Source: Defluviitaleaceae bacterium (GTDB lineage Bacteria; Bacillota; Clostridia; Lachnospirales; UBA5962). Taken from it: a stretch of 64,000 bases of DNA. Position numbers and translations under genes: made by a program. Below are positions 27,401-36,387 of the stretch, one piece after another. Position 1 is the stretch's first letter; every line of letters begins with the position of its first letter. The notes under the pieces were generated by a model. It was not told the DNA's origin. It searched no databases and saw only the letters and a list, made by a program, of their open reading frames with translations. Location of the stretch: assembly GCA_009779915.1 (NCBI GenBank), contig WRBA01000012.1, positions 1 to 64,000 of the forward strand, written 5' to 3'.

Positions 27401-30400
27401 TACCTAAAAAATCATAGGTAAAGCGGGTTCGAAGCTCCTGCCCGTCTAAAAACACCGATTCATACGCCAGTCTGCCAAACCTGTCTGTAAATGCCGCAGA
27501 TTGCTGGCTTGGGGCTGCCGCGTCACCTTGCAATGTGCGGATTACCTTGTTGCCTTGGTTTATGCCGCTTTGGTGTGCGAAGGTTTCAACATGGCTCCCT
27601 GTACGTATTTCTATCAGTCTGTTTAAGCCATCGTATCGATAGGTGGTCACAACTCCATTAGCATCTGCCTCTGTCAGGATATTCATAAAACTGTCGTATG
27701 TGACACGCCCCAGTACATGCCCGGTTTGCAAGTCAGTAACCGTAGTCAAAAGCCCCAGCGGGTTAAAGGTATACATGATTTGAAAACCCATCTCATCACG
27801 GACGGTTACGGTGTTTGCTATATCGTTGTAGGTTATAACATTGTTAGTCCCGTCCGGGTTAAATGTATGGGTCAAACGGTTTAGACGGTCGTAGTTGTGG
27901 CTGGTAAGGTTGCCGTTAGGGTCTATATGGGTCAGCAGGTTACCCATACGATCGTAGGTAAAGCGCTCAACCGCTTCACCTACCGTCCGGCTGGCTAAAT
28001 GGGTGTTGTTTGTATAGGTAAAACTCTCCTCAATAAACCTGCCGGGGGCGTAAAAACTCCGCTGACCGGTTAGCATCCCGAAGGAATTTACCGTATATTC
28101 CTCCCTTGCAGTCTGCATACCGTTTACAGTGCGGGTAAAAGAGCTTACATGCCGTCCGTCAGGAGATAGGGTAAATGTTTCCGATATAAGCGTATTTGCG
28201 TCTTGCCTATATGTCTTTCCGGTCATCAAATTAAACCTGCGGTCATAGGTGAAGCTTGTCCTGTGTAAATCCGCGGTGCTGCCATCTGCCAAAACCGACC
28301 AATGAGCCGTTATATTACCATATGAGTCATGCTGAAACCGTTCCGTGGTTGTATATGAGCCAAAACCGCTTGAAACAGTGGTTACAACAGTAACAGGCAG
28401 GTCAAATTGATCATAGGTGAATATGGTGGTTTCAGTAACCCCTGCGCCCACCACCCGCTGTTCCACCAAAAGATGGCGGTGGTTAAAGCGATAAGTGGTG
28501 GTAATTTCACCTCTGCGCTCGGTCATATAGTAAAAATATGTCGTTGGCAGTTCCGTAAGCACAGTATTAGTAAGAGACATCCCCGAGAAATTGTTCCTCG
28601 AATTGCCGCCTGCACCCATAGTGTAGGTAACATGGTTAAACCGCATACCGTTTGCTGTGTCAAAGCGTTCCCTAACATAATAATGCTCTTTATGCCCCAT
28701 GGCATGCAAAGAAGCGAAGGTTTGACCATAAACATAGGTTGTAACCATGCCTGTTGGGTATGTAATTCTTACAAGGTTGGAATAATGGGGATTTGTCGCC
28801 GCATTAAGATGATTACTGCCAAACACGAAAGTGCTGTTTATATGGTTGTTATAGCTATGTATATCTACCCCGGAAGGACCTCCATGACGAGCGTAAAATT
28901 GAAGAGGGCTTCCAAACCAGCCAGTTATCCCTGTACCCCAGAATCTGAAGACTGTCAGGCGGTCAAGTTCAGCCGGAGAAAGGAATTGCCTCGTCTGGCT
29001 TGTACGGCTGAAAAAATTAGGGTTGTATGGGGCCAATTGATATTCAAACCTTGTAATTCTCCCATGCTGGTCTCTTTTTTCTGTCAGATGCCGTATAAAA
29101 ACAGAGTTTAAAAACATAGGAACGGTGGTGATGGTATATTCAATTATACTTGCATCCGGTAGTGTAACACGCATAAGTTGGTGAAAATGGTTAGCAGGAA
29201 AATCAATAATTACCTGTTGATTATTAGAATCGATAATTGTAAGGCGATGATCCGAATCAATAAATTGGATAGTATTTCCAAAGCGGTCGGTTCTTGCCAC
29301 CAAATTGGTTTGATTTAAAAATTCTCTCGTACCGTCAGCATAAGTAAGTATAAAAACCGAGCCGGGGAACGAGGCAAAATTATCCGCCTGCAGCCGTAGG
29401 TCAGTACGGTTATAGTTTCTAAGATTTGCTGTGCCTCCTGTGGTTTCTATTTCAATGGTGCGCCCGTCAGCAAGCCTTATAAATCTTAGCGGATTAGGAG
29501 AAAGAATCCCATGAATAAAGGTCGTATCATCTCTAAATATCCGTGTTGTATTAAAAGTCCAGCCTGAAGCAATAAATCTGCACCTTGGGCTGTGCTCCAT
29601 CGATCCTACATACCGGGTGATAGGTATGGGTACATTATTCCATGATTCCGTAAAGAAATGTCCGTTCATAAATACATTAACATTGTTTATTTCACCCCAG
29701 TAAAAATCATTACTGGACTGGCTGGAGTCATAAATAAGTGACAAGTTAAGATCAAAACCGCCCCTGCCGGGGAGGGTTACTATATGATCCGTATAAATTA
29801 ACGCCCCTGTGTTTAAATTTATAACTTCAGAAAAAGAGCCTTTGTAGCTGAAAGGTGACGCCGGATAACGCCATGATAATCCTATATCCGGCGGTGTTGC
29901 GGCGGAACGCCCAAGAGAAAGAGCCTGCACACTCGGATCAATCATACTAAACTCTTCTTCTATTACAATACCGTTAAGCCTTTGGATGAGCCTTATAAAA
30001 CTTCTAAGACTTTGACCGTTCATACCATTTTCTATGATAAAATTTATTAATATATCCGGATGAATTTGGTATTGATTTGCCAGGCTTATAATAATATGTA
30101 AATCAAGCTCCGATAATAGCTCGGCGTCTTCCTCCCCGTAATCCGGCAGGAGATTATTAGGCAAAGATGGCGGCTCTTCATTTTCATCATCTTCATCAGG
30201 GTCTTGAGCCTCATCATCATCTTCCGGCTCGGTTATTTCATCATCATTTTCACTATAATCCGGATAATCCGGCTCTTCGGGAGATGGGTTTTCGTTTTCA
30301 TCACCGTTTAACCCCTCTGATTCTTCCAGGGCAGATAATTCTACGCCCATTGGAAGAAAAAAAACTGAATTTAACAATTGCGGTACAGGATGCACCTGTC

Positions 30401-31556
30401 CTGCATTCGCTACAGCCGAGCCAACAAGTCTAGGGTTTGCTAATCCTAAAGAACCCGCCTCTAAACCGGATTCTTCTTCGCCCTCATTTTCATAACTGTT
30501 TTCGTTGTCATCCGACTCGGAAGGTTTCTCTGCGTTTTCATCATTCTCATCATTTGATTCATCATCAAAGCCTGTGTATTCATCATCTTCGTCGTCTGAA
30601 TCTTCGTAATCTTCGTCTGAACCCTCATCTTCATCATCAGAAGGGTGCCGTGAAGGAAGCTCCGGCGCAGGAATAGAAGGCGCATCTTCTCTCGGTGGAT
30701 TTATCTCCATCAATGTTATGCTATTAAAATCAAATACCTGCTGTGGTCGCATAAGAAAGCTTAAGGGCATATCTAAAGCTAAAGACATTATATAAGTAGA
30801 CATAACATGCTCTGCCCCATGTCCGGCAGCAATAAAGCTTACTATCTCCGCTCTATCCGCATCAGATATCGGTATAGAACTTTGAATAACTATTTGACGA
30901 AAGGCATTAGCCTCATAAACAGGTCCGTCCAGCCCGCCGTAGTTTGCAATCATAGTATGAGCATCATGGACATTTAACTCCAGCTGCTGCATAATCCGCG
31001 CAATGGGTATGGACGAATAAATGCTGTAGCCAAAAGCTTCCAAAGCAAGCATTGTATCCTCACGGACAAAAACTTGATCTCTTAGTACGAACCGCTCCCA
31101 TTCATCTAAATCCGAATAAGGGCGGCCGCTAAAGACCAGAGATATTGCCTCGTCAGAAAATTCGGTGATATCTAAAAAGAAGGGCGGAAAAATCCTTCGC
31201 TCTATTACCATCCCCGAGCCTATTTCGAAGTCAGGAACTGTAATCGCAGGAGGATCAATGAGCAGTAGGAGGTCGTCCTCCTCATCTTCCTCCTTGTCAT
31301 ATGCTTCCTCGTCGTTATCAATATCATCCGGCTCATTCTCAGTTTCATCATCGGATTCGCCCTCACTATCAGGCTCTTCGCCGTTGCCTGTGTCCTCGGT
31401 AACCTCGTCTACTGTGCCAATATCTTCAATTATCTCACCAAGCATCTCAACCTGAGCTAAAACCATCTCAGCATTCAAAATTTGGACAAGCATGGCAAAA
31501 ATAAGGATAAACGCTATCAATCTTAATCTGGCTGCATAATATGTTTTTTCACCCAT
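24417..31556 (-). CDS. Secreted Rhs/YD-repeat polymorphic toxin (2379 aa)
   Basis: An AAGGAGGCTGTGATTA site precedes the ATG. Residues 1-35 are a signal peptide. Two acidic Asp/Glu/Ser/Pro linkers (about 42-95 and 290-480) flank a helical segment. From about residue 560 a YD-repeat cage follows, with dozens of YDxxGN/YDxLNRL units. The Rhs core ends NPWRFSGEYFDIESGLVYL, ARFYNPVTGRFITEDP and NPIKFVDPSGL near residue 2179. The last 200 residues are the variable toxin tip. It has no recognised nuclease or ADP-ribosyltransferase motif; a Gly/Ala-rich hydrophobic patch (SSRGGAIASSLFTAGMA) precedes a charged helical end. The gene follows the adhesin gene by 14 bases and is followed by immunity-type genes. 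Confidence 0.92.
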   Translation of the reverse strand: MGEKTYYAARLRLIAFILIFAMLVQILNAEMVLAQVEMLGEIIEDIGTVDEVTEDTGNGEEPDSEGESDDETENEPDDIDNDEEAYDKEEDEEDDLLLLIDPPAITVPDFEIGSGMVIERRIFPPFFLDITEFSDEAISLVFSGRPYSDLDEWERFVLRDQVFVREDTMLALEAFGYSIYSSIPIARIMQQLELNVHDAHTMIANYGGLDGPVYEANAFRQIVIQSSIPISDADRAEIVSFIAAGHGAEHVMSTYIMSLALDMPLSFLMRPQQVFDFNSITLMEINPPREDAPSIPAPELPSRHPSDDEDEGSDEDYEDSDDEDDEYTGFDDESNDENDENAEKPSESDDNENSYENEGEEESGLEAGSLGLANPRLVGSAVANAGQVHPVPQLLNSVFFLPMGVELSALEESEGLNGDENENPSPEEPDYPDYSENDDEITEPEDDDEAQDPDEDDENEEPPSLPNNLLPDYGEEDAELLSELDLHIIISLANQYQIHPDILINFIIENGMNGQSLRSFIRLIQRLNGIVIEEEFSMIDPSVQALSLGRSAATPPDIGLSWRYPASPFSYKGSFSEVINLNTGALIYTDHIVTLPGRGGFDLNLSLIYDSSQSSNDFYWGEINNVNVFMNGHFFTESWNNVPIPITRYVGSMEHSPRCRFIASGWTFNTTRIFRDDTTFIHGILSPNPLRFIRLADGRTIEIETTGGTANLRNYNRTDLRLQADNFASFPGSVFILTYADGTREFLNQTNLVARTDRFGNTIQFIDSDHRLTIIDSNNQQVIIDFPANHFHQLMRVTLPDASIIEYTITTVPMFLNSVFIRHLTEKRDQHGRITRFEYQLAPYNPNFFSRTSQTRQFLSPAELDRLTVFRFWGTGITGWFGSPLQFYARHGGPSGVDIHSYNNHINSTFVFGSNHLNAATNPHYSNLVRITYPTGMVTTYVYGQTFASLHAMGHKEHYYVRERFDTANGMRFNHVTYTMGAGGNSRNNFSGMSLTNTVLTELPTTYFYYMTERRGEITTTYRFNHRHLLVEQRVVGAGVTETTIFTYDQFDLPVTVVTTVSSGFGSYTTTERFQHDSYGNITAHWSVLADGSTADLHRTSFTYDRRFNLMTGKTYRQDANTLISETFTLSPDGRHVSSFTRTVNGMQTAREEYTVNSFGMLTGQRSFYAPGRFIEESFTYTNNTHLASRTVGEAVERFTYDRMGNLLTHIDPNGNLTSHNYDRLNRLTHTFNPDGTNNVITYNDIANTVTVRDEMGFQIMYTFNPLGLLTTVTDLQTGHVLGRVTYDSFMNILTEADANGVVTTYRYDGLNRLIEIRTGSHVETFAHQSGINQGNKVIRTLQGDAAAPSQQSAAFTDRFGRLAYESVFLDGQELRTRFTYDFLGNILTTLNPRDAALGHSATTRFTYQFNSLGLNLITENALDYRTEEQSDWLGRTISTRDALGNIARMSYNNRSLLAEIRTPFEGGHYRVQHFTYDLNGNIISERTTANRPGQAARYIENIFAYDSMNRLIRTETGGERVEFTYDRMGRQTSVRNAGGSRINRFEYDHRGNLIRTIDPMGQEETFEHDRNGNVIRRTDRNGTVFTTTYDNMNRPIETRAVSADGTIIQQVRTTFSVNGLLISTENENETTTNRYDSLGRLVEETTSDGTRRVYTYDVLGSRTGFELFVNGNRILNQVYEYDRLSRLTAVSSGSLREAIYQYDGNNNRISRQMVNGVTTTYTYNQAGLMTSLVNRNNQGIISSYTYTYFLDGNQATIIDHTGRLLTYVYDNQNRLVSEIEQRPNGEIITRSFTFDNAGNRASKTVVENGETTVTAYTYDLNNRLTRIHEHNQQTGSQRMTGFTYDPNGNQLATTSSGTSPRVGAGEAGLNLHVHSLTVFRDFAHLQDELRGTIRSDGTTRLTTRLATQADHDNLDELLAGTISSQDIPLPSIQMMVLNNDSDTTFTGSAFSSRYTYDLFNRLIRIDRPGLRAEYAYRADGMRISKTVNGIITRHVWDGLNIVADVEADGTIIDTYIRGVGLIRSLVHGYYVFNARGDVVQITNAIGWVTRDYEYDAFGNQLDRQHLSNEADTNPWRFSGEYFDIESGLVYLRARFYNPVTGRFITEDPHWGVHNMIFGDNPATLNGQPMPDINAIRQSANLFVYAGNNPIKFVDPSGLFFIMQSSSGIFSIRPFNSINMALNTVMSILPIGGTITNQIQRAPNPSATVVGEASWGRAGSGFAWSPSPGADLIMDAGMYGFARGTNLVTSSRGGAIASSLFTAGMANDRLGHSNTIMGLMEVHNVNNRFSDLTSLTNQIARFDNIIMNNPDYFFFTTQYGIMHGNFSGSQFLRDLELYRMEESIRSQIFRQRARVSPSNWTVDDFNSANNALMTRLRRQ

Positions 31557-31570
31557 TAATCACAGCCTCC

Positions 31571-34500
31571 TTATTGTTCAAAAACAATAGTTGTACTTCG
31601 GGTTCTCAAAGCTTGGAAACGGGCAATGGTAAATATCCCGCTCCATACTTGATCGTCTCGTAATTGCTGTAAAAACCTAAATTCAATATTTCCGCTTGAT
31701 ATAGACAAAATTTGTATATTTGTACCCGGTATAACTCCAACACCGGTATGCGCCCCCGGAACCTGACTTGCAAAATCTAAAAGCCTGATAACCTCAGGGT
31801 CATATGTTATATTAAATACTGTATCCCCATCAAAAAATACATTGTCGCCTGACAGTACTATTTCATACACTGCCGTATTTTGGGCATTTAACAGTATTTC
31901 ACTGTAAAGAGCTGATGGACCCCGCAAAGTGCTGACAGTTATGGGACTGCTCCATTCCCCCACATTATCGGAGGAGTATGCCCTTGCAGCAAATGTATAA
32001 CTGGTACCGGGAGATAAATCACTCACAATAACCGTATTATCCGTAACCGATATAATATTTTCACCAAATCTGACTTGGTATGTCGTAACGCCTATCACAG
32101 GGTTCCATACAAGGGTTATGGAAGAATTAGTACGACCGGTATGCCTAAGATTAGTTACAGGGGCATAAGGTGCCCTGTATGTCCTGACTGACAGTTCAAG
32201 GCTTCTTGGGCTTATATTAGTTGTATTTCGGGCTTGCACGGTTATAATATATTCAGTATCGCTTGCCAAATTCCTGATAGTTATGCTATTTGTATTAGCA
32301 GCTATACTCTGACCATTGTAATTTACAATGTATTCAGTTGCGTTATTTACAGCATCCCAAGATAAGCTTATACTGTTTGATGTACGTCCTGTAACAACAA
32401 GGTTTTCAGGTGCGTTAAGGCTGTTATCAACAGTATAAACCGTAATATAAGCCCAGTTGCCGTATATACCACCCCTTACGGCTCTAACCATAAAGGTATA
32501 TGATACATCTCCATCAAGTCCGTCAAAACGGGCGGTGTTTTCGATTTGAGTGGATGTCTGCCCATCAAATGATATTTCAAAATAGTCTATATTAGCCATT
32601 GTATCCCAGCTAAAGCCTAATGTACTGATGGTCTGCTCTGTACAAATAAGACCTGTTATATTCGCCGGCCGCTCAATAGGCGGTGCCGTTGATACATTTC
32701 TTAAAAACGGATACGTATGCCCCTCAATTATATCCCAAACATTATCAAAGTCCCAGCCTGCAAAAGTATCACGCTGCATCATTTGGGCTGTAGTGCGGGC
32801 TTGGTCTTCAGGGGTTTCAACGCCTGCAAGAGCAGCATCGAAGAAGGAGTTGGTGGGGACTATATTCCATGTTGTCGCTAAGCCAAGCCTATATAACCCG
32901 CTTAACTCGCTTGCTGAAAAGGAGTTTATTATCGGCAAAGAGCTATTGCTAGAGACTATCAAACCAGTAACAGCAAAACCGGGATTACTGTTACTCGATG
33001 TTATCCTGCCGGTAGAAAAGCTGTCTCTTATCTCTGAACCATTGTCCCAGGCATTAGTAAAGTTTATCAACCCTCCAGCTGAAGAATCCGTAATTATCTC
33101 CCCTGAAAAATGACTTTCGCTTAAAATAAAAGTCCCGCCTTCCACACCAATAAACTCCCCTCCATTCCAAACACTCCTTCCTGCTATAGCACGTATAAGT
33201 CCACCGGTCTGATCGGGAGATGTTAACGTTGCACTCGAATGGAGCCTGCTTAATATTACAGGCTGGGTTGTTACATTTGTCAAATCAAGCACCATACTGC
33301 TTGCAGTACTCCCACTGCCTCCGGCAGTTATCGCCCCGCTTATACTAACATTGTCTATAAATCCGGGACTTTCGTAAGAAGTTACCCTAAAGTTACCAAC
33401 AAGTGCAACACTACCTCCATCGCTATAAAAATTTACATCTTCAAAATTTATATTTTGTATAACAGCGTCTCCCGTCGTATTAAACAAACCACCGCCGCCG
33501 TGAGGGAGATGTACCGTAAGGTTTCTTATTGCATGCCCATTGCCGTCCAGTTCACCATTAAATTGAGGGATTGGCACAAATTCTATACCTGCCATATCAA
33601 TATCATTGCCCAGCCTAAAATGGGCACTTATATCATAGGTCATATCTTGCAATTGGTATCCTTCTGATATTATGTAAGGGTCGTCTGCCGTACCTCTGCC
33701 CCTTGCGCCGCCTCTTGCTATGGGCAAGGCAGTCGCTTTTTCAGGCTTTGGCAGATTCCTCAAAAACGGATATGAGCTGCCTTCGTTTATAGTCCATATA
33801 TTATCAAAATCCCAATTTGTAAATGTATCTCTAAACATTAGCCCCGATGTAAGCCTGGAATTTGGGTCTAAGTTTCCATTTGTTCTTCCCGCGGCTCGTC
33901 CGTCAAAGAAGGAATTGGTAATAGCGGCAACACCATTTGGTGCTAAGCCGTTTCTTAGCGAAATATTTAATGTATTCAATTCACTTGCTGAATAAGAGTT
34001 TATTATTTGAAAAGTATCACGAGCCGGATTCCCAATCAAGCCTCCGATAGATGAATTGCCAGTAGCAGTTAATTTACCAATAGAAAAACTATTTTCTATT
34101 ATTGAGCCATTGCTTATATTATTAGTATTCCTACTGTTACCTATTAATCCTCCGATTCCCCCGTTTCCGGTTATTTCGCCTGCAAAGTAGCTTTCAGTTA
34201 AATGAATCCTCCCGCTAACATGACCTATAAGCCCGCCGGAGTTGTTTACAGCGTTTATTTCAGCAGTTGAGCGTACTCTGTTTATTACAGCAGTTTGTCC
34301 CGATATGGCTGATAATGTTCCAACTATACTGCCTGCTTGATCGTGTGTAGCATTTATCGTACCGCTTACACCAACATTGTATATTGAAACAGGATGTTGG
34401 TTGTTATTAACAGCAAAGTGACCTACAAGTGCAGCGGCATTTATCGTACCGCTTATATTTACATGCTCCAAAGTTAAATTTCTTATAGCGGCACTATCTA

Positions 34501-34834
34501 CAACCTCAAACAAGCCTGCCCCTGAAGCACTAGCTCCCGCATTTACCATCAAATACCTTATTGCATGCCCATTACCATCCAGCACCCCTCTAAAAGGCTG
34601 CGTAAAAGTACCAATCGGCACATGATTTATCCCGGACATATTTATATCATTGCCCAGCCTAAAATGGGCGTTTAAATGGCTTCGCATTTGGTTAACATGC
34701 GCCGGTGTCGTTATAATAAAAGGGCTTGCTGCCGTTCCATTACCGCTGCTAAAGGCAAAAACATCAACCCTCAGCCCAATCAAAAAAAATAACATTGTAA
34801 ATAAACTTGCAATTATCTTTGCTTTTGTTTTCAT
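31571..34834 (-). CDS. Secreted GLUG/FN3/cohesin-like surface protein (1087 aa)
   Basis: The start at 34834 has AAAAGGAGAGTACAT upstream; an earlier in-frame ATG lacks a site. A signal peptide covers residues 1-27. Two copies of a beta-helical module follow (about 30-345 and 350-725). Each starts with HFRLGNDI(N/D)M, has an RGVLDGNGHAIR-type strand and GLUG-type turns (GGLIGNSRNTNNIS), and ends NWDFDNIWTINEGSSYPFLR. Three fibronectin type III domains occupy about 730-985. The last 110 residues look like a cohesin-type Ig fold (DGDTVFNITYDPEVIRLLDF). No cell-wall anchor was seen. It is the first gene of the operon with the Rhs toxin 14 bases downstream, so it may help display or deliver it. 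Confidence 0.85.
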   Translation of the reverse strand: MKTKAKIIASLFTMLFFLIGLRVDVFAFSSGNGTAASPFIITTPAHVNQMRSHLNAHFRLGNDINMSGINHVPIGTFTQPFRGVLDGNGHAIRYLMVNAGASASGAGLFEVVDSAAIRNLTLEHVNISGTINAAALVGHFAVNNNQHPVSIYNVGVSGTINATHDQAGSIVGTLSAISGQTAVINRVRSTAEINAVNNSGGLIGHVSGRIHLTESYFAGEITGNGGIGGLIGNSRNTNNISNGSIIENSFSIGKLTATGNSSIGGLIGNPARDTFQIINSYSASELNTLNISLRNGLAPNGVAAITNSFFDGRAAGRTNGNLDPNSRLTSGLMFRDTFTNWDFDNIWTINEGSSYPFLRNLPKPEKATALPIARGGARGRGTADDPYIISEGYQLQDMTYDISAHFRLGNDIDMAGIEFVPIPQFNGELDGNGHAIRNLTVHLPHGGGGLFNTTGDAVIQNINFEDVNFYSDGGSVALVGNFRVTSYESPGFIDNVSISGAITAGGSGSTASSMVLDLTNVTTQPVILSRLHSSATLTSPDQTGGLIRAIAGRSVWNGGEFIGVEGGTFILSESHFSGEIITDSSAGGLINFTNAWDNGSEIRDSFSTGRITSSNSNPGFAVTGLIVSSNSSLPIINSFSASELSGLYRLGLATTWNIVPTNSFFDAALAGVETPEDQARTTAQMMQRDTFAGWDFDNVWDIIEGHTYPFLRNVSTAPPIERPANITGLICTEQTISTLGFSWDTMANIDYFEISFDGQTSTQIENTARFDGLDGDVSYTFMVRAVRGGIYGNWAYITVYTVDNSLNAPENLVVTGRTSNSISLSWDAVNNATEYIVNYNGQSIAANTNSITIRNLASDTEYIITVQARNTTNISPRSLELSVRTYRAPYAPVTNLRHTGRTNSSITLVWNPVIGVTTYQVRFGENIISVTDNTVIVSDLSPGTSYTFAARAYSSDNVGEWSSPITVSTLRGPSALYSEILLNAQNTAVYEIVLSGDNVFFDGDTVFNITYDPEVIRLLDFASQVPGAHTGVGVIPGTNIQILSISSGNIEFRFLQQLRDDQVWSGIFTIARFQALRTRSTTIVFEQ

Positions 34835-34873
34835 ATGTACTCTCCTTTTAGTTTTTAATCGTCGGTAATTAAT

Positions 34874-34919
34874 AAAAAAACAACACAAACCGCTTTATAC
34901 TATACCTTCGCGGGTTGTG
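34874..34919 (-). terminator. Terminator between tRNA-Ser and the adhesin/Rhs operon
   Basis: On the minus strand CACAACCCGC pairs with GCGGTTTGTG (one mismatch) and is followed by TTGTTTTTTT. It lies 40 bases before the adhesin ATG and about 220 bases after tRNA-Ser. It may end the tRNA transcript, or act as an attenuator if the tRNA promoter reads on. Confidence 0.75.
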
Positions 34920-35137
34920 CTGCCTAAGTAGTTGTGGATATTAGTTTATATTTTTCTAAAGAGAAATGCAAATACAGACACCCCTCAAACAAAAAACGTC
35001 AAACTTTGTTCTCATTTATTACTAATACAGGGTGAAGGATTTAAAATCCGAACCCTGAGTTGCGCCCTGCACAACGCCGCGAAGCGTAAGCGAAGGGGAC
35101 TTTGCCTACGTAGCGTGGGGCGAAGCCCCATTTCAAA
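34920..35137. other. Non-coding region downstream of tRNA-Ser
   Basis: No gene was found. A hairpin GGGGCGAAGCCCC (35117-35129) lies directly 3' of the tRNA, and a second one at 35029-35056 has arms AGGGT/ACCCT and GGATTT/AAATCC. The second resembles a T-arm but lacks the TTCRANY loop, so it is not called a tRNA. Confidence 0.4.
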
Positions 35138-35223
35138 CGGAGGGTAAGGGATTCGAACCCTTGTGGGGTTGCCCCCTAACGGTTTTCAAGACCGCCCCGT
35201 TATGACCGCTTCGGTAACCCTCC
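35138..35223 (-). tRNA. tRNA-Ser(TGA)
   Basis: On the minus strand a class II tRNA folds with acceptor GGAGGGT/ACCCTCC, discriminator G, and anticodon stem-loop CGGTCTTGAAAACCG giving anticodon TGA. It has a long variable arm (TAGGGGGCAACCCC) and T-loop GGTTCGAATCC. CCA is not encoded. Length is 86 bases. Confidence 0.97.
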
Positions 35224-35376
35224 ATTGCTGCAATTGTTAATGCAACGCTATTAATTTTACAACAATACAACCTATTTGTCAACACAAGATTTTTAGGTCT
35301 TATGTTAAATAAATTTTGTTTGTAAGCTTTGGATATATGGTTTATAATTAGTTTAAAAACTAAAAGGAGTGTTTTT

Positions 35377-36372
35377 ATGAACTTAAGCAGGTTCCCACGT
35401 ATACGCTATACAGAGGGTTATACGCCTATTGAAAAACTTGATAAACTTACTAAGCATCTTGGCGGTCCAAATATTTATATTAAGAGGGATGACCTTTTAG
35501 GCTTAGCCGGAGGCGGTAATAAAACAAGAAAGCTTGAGTTTTTAATGGCTGATGCTAAAAATAGCGGTGCTGATACTATAGTGACTTGCGGCGCGGTTCA
35601 GTCCAACCATTGCAGGCTTACCCTTGCAGCGGCTGTCAGGGAAGGTATGAAATGCCAATTTGTACTTGAGCAAAGGGTTCCCGGCAGCTATGATGAAATG
35701 GCCGGCGGCAACAATTTCCTGTTTAAACTTATGGGCATCGAAGCCGTTCACGTAGTTGAAGGGGGCAGCGATATCCTCGGTAAAATGAACGAAGTGGCTG
35801 AAAAACTTAAAGCCGAAGGGAGAAAGCCTTATATAGTACCTGGAGGCGGCTCTAATGAAATAGGGGCACTTGGCTATGTTTCCTGCGCTCAGGAAATTTT
35901 GGCACAATTACATGAAAAATCCTTAAAAATCGACCATATCGTTGTAACATCAGGCAGTGCCGGTACTCATGCCGGTATGCTTACAGGTATGATAGGCGCA
36001 AATGCAGGCATCCCTGTAACAGGCATAGGCATTAATGCAAGGCTTAATATTCAGCTGGACAGGGTATATAACCTCTGCCAAAAAGTTGCTGATAAGCTGG
36101 AACTTAAAAACAATATCGAACGAGAAGATGTTGTAGTATTTGAAGATTACATAGGTGAAGGTTATTCTAGAAAAACCGATGGCATGGTAGAAGCCATAAA
36201 ACTTCTCGCCAGTTTGGAAGGTATACTTTTAGATCCTGTTTATACAGGAAAAACTATGTACGGCATGATGGATCTTATTAAAAAGGGCTATTTCAAAGAT
36301 TGTGAAAATATCCTCTTCCTCCATACAGGGGGCGCACCGGCACTTTATCATTATACGGATTATTTCTTTTAG
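35377..36372 (+). CDS. dcyD: D-cysteine desulfhydrase (ACC-deaminase family)
   Basis: The start at 35377 follows AAAAGGAGTGTTTTT. The 331-residue PLP enzyme of fold type II has the Schiff-base Lys in LAGGGNKTRKLEFL (about residue 52), the SNHCRLTLAAA region, GGGSNEIGALGYV and the C-terminal HTGGAPALYHY. The last motif and the family length match D-cysteine desulfhydrase, which releases pyruvate, ammonia and H2S from D-cysteine. ACC deaminase and L-cysteate sulfo-lyase are close relatives, so the substrate is likely but not certain. The neighbouring YeiH-type transporter 15 bases downstream suggests a sulfur-handling pair. Confidence 0.85.
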   Translation: MNLSRFPRIRYTEGYTPIEKLDKLTKHLGGPNIYIKRDDLLGLAGGGNKTRKLEFLMADAKNSGADTIVTCGAVQSNHCRLTLAAAVREGMKCQFVLEQRVPGSYDEMAGGNNFLFKLMGIEAVHVVEGGSDILGKMNEVAEKLKAEGRKPYIVPGGGSNEIGALGYVSCAQEILAQLHEKSLKIDHIVVTSGSAGTHAGMLTGMIGANAGIPVTGIGINARLNIQLDRVYNLCQKVADKLELKNNIEREDVVVFEDYIGEGYSRKTDGMVEAIKLLASLEGILLDPVYTGKTMYGMMDLIKKGYFKDCENILFLHTGGAPALYHYTDYFF

Positions 36373-36387
36373 AAGGCGGTAAATACA

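Noticed and set aside
28407-29111. A 234-codon plus-strand frame opposite the Rhs gene
   Set aside because: It is the mirror of the YD-repeat codon pattern, has no ribosome site and no recognisable domain; the minus-strand frame is clearly real.
35029-35056. Possible second tRNA or tRNA fragment
   Set aside because: The hairpin resembles a T-arm but lacks the TTCRANY loop, and no acceptor, D or anticodon arm can be found around it.
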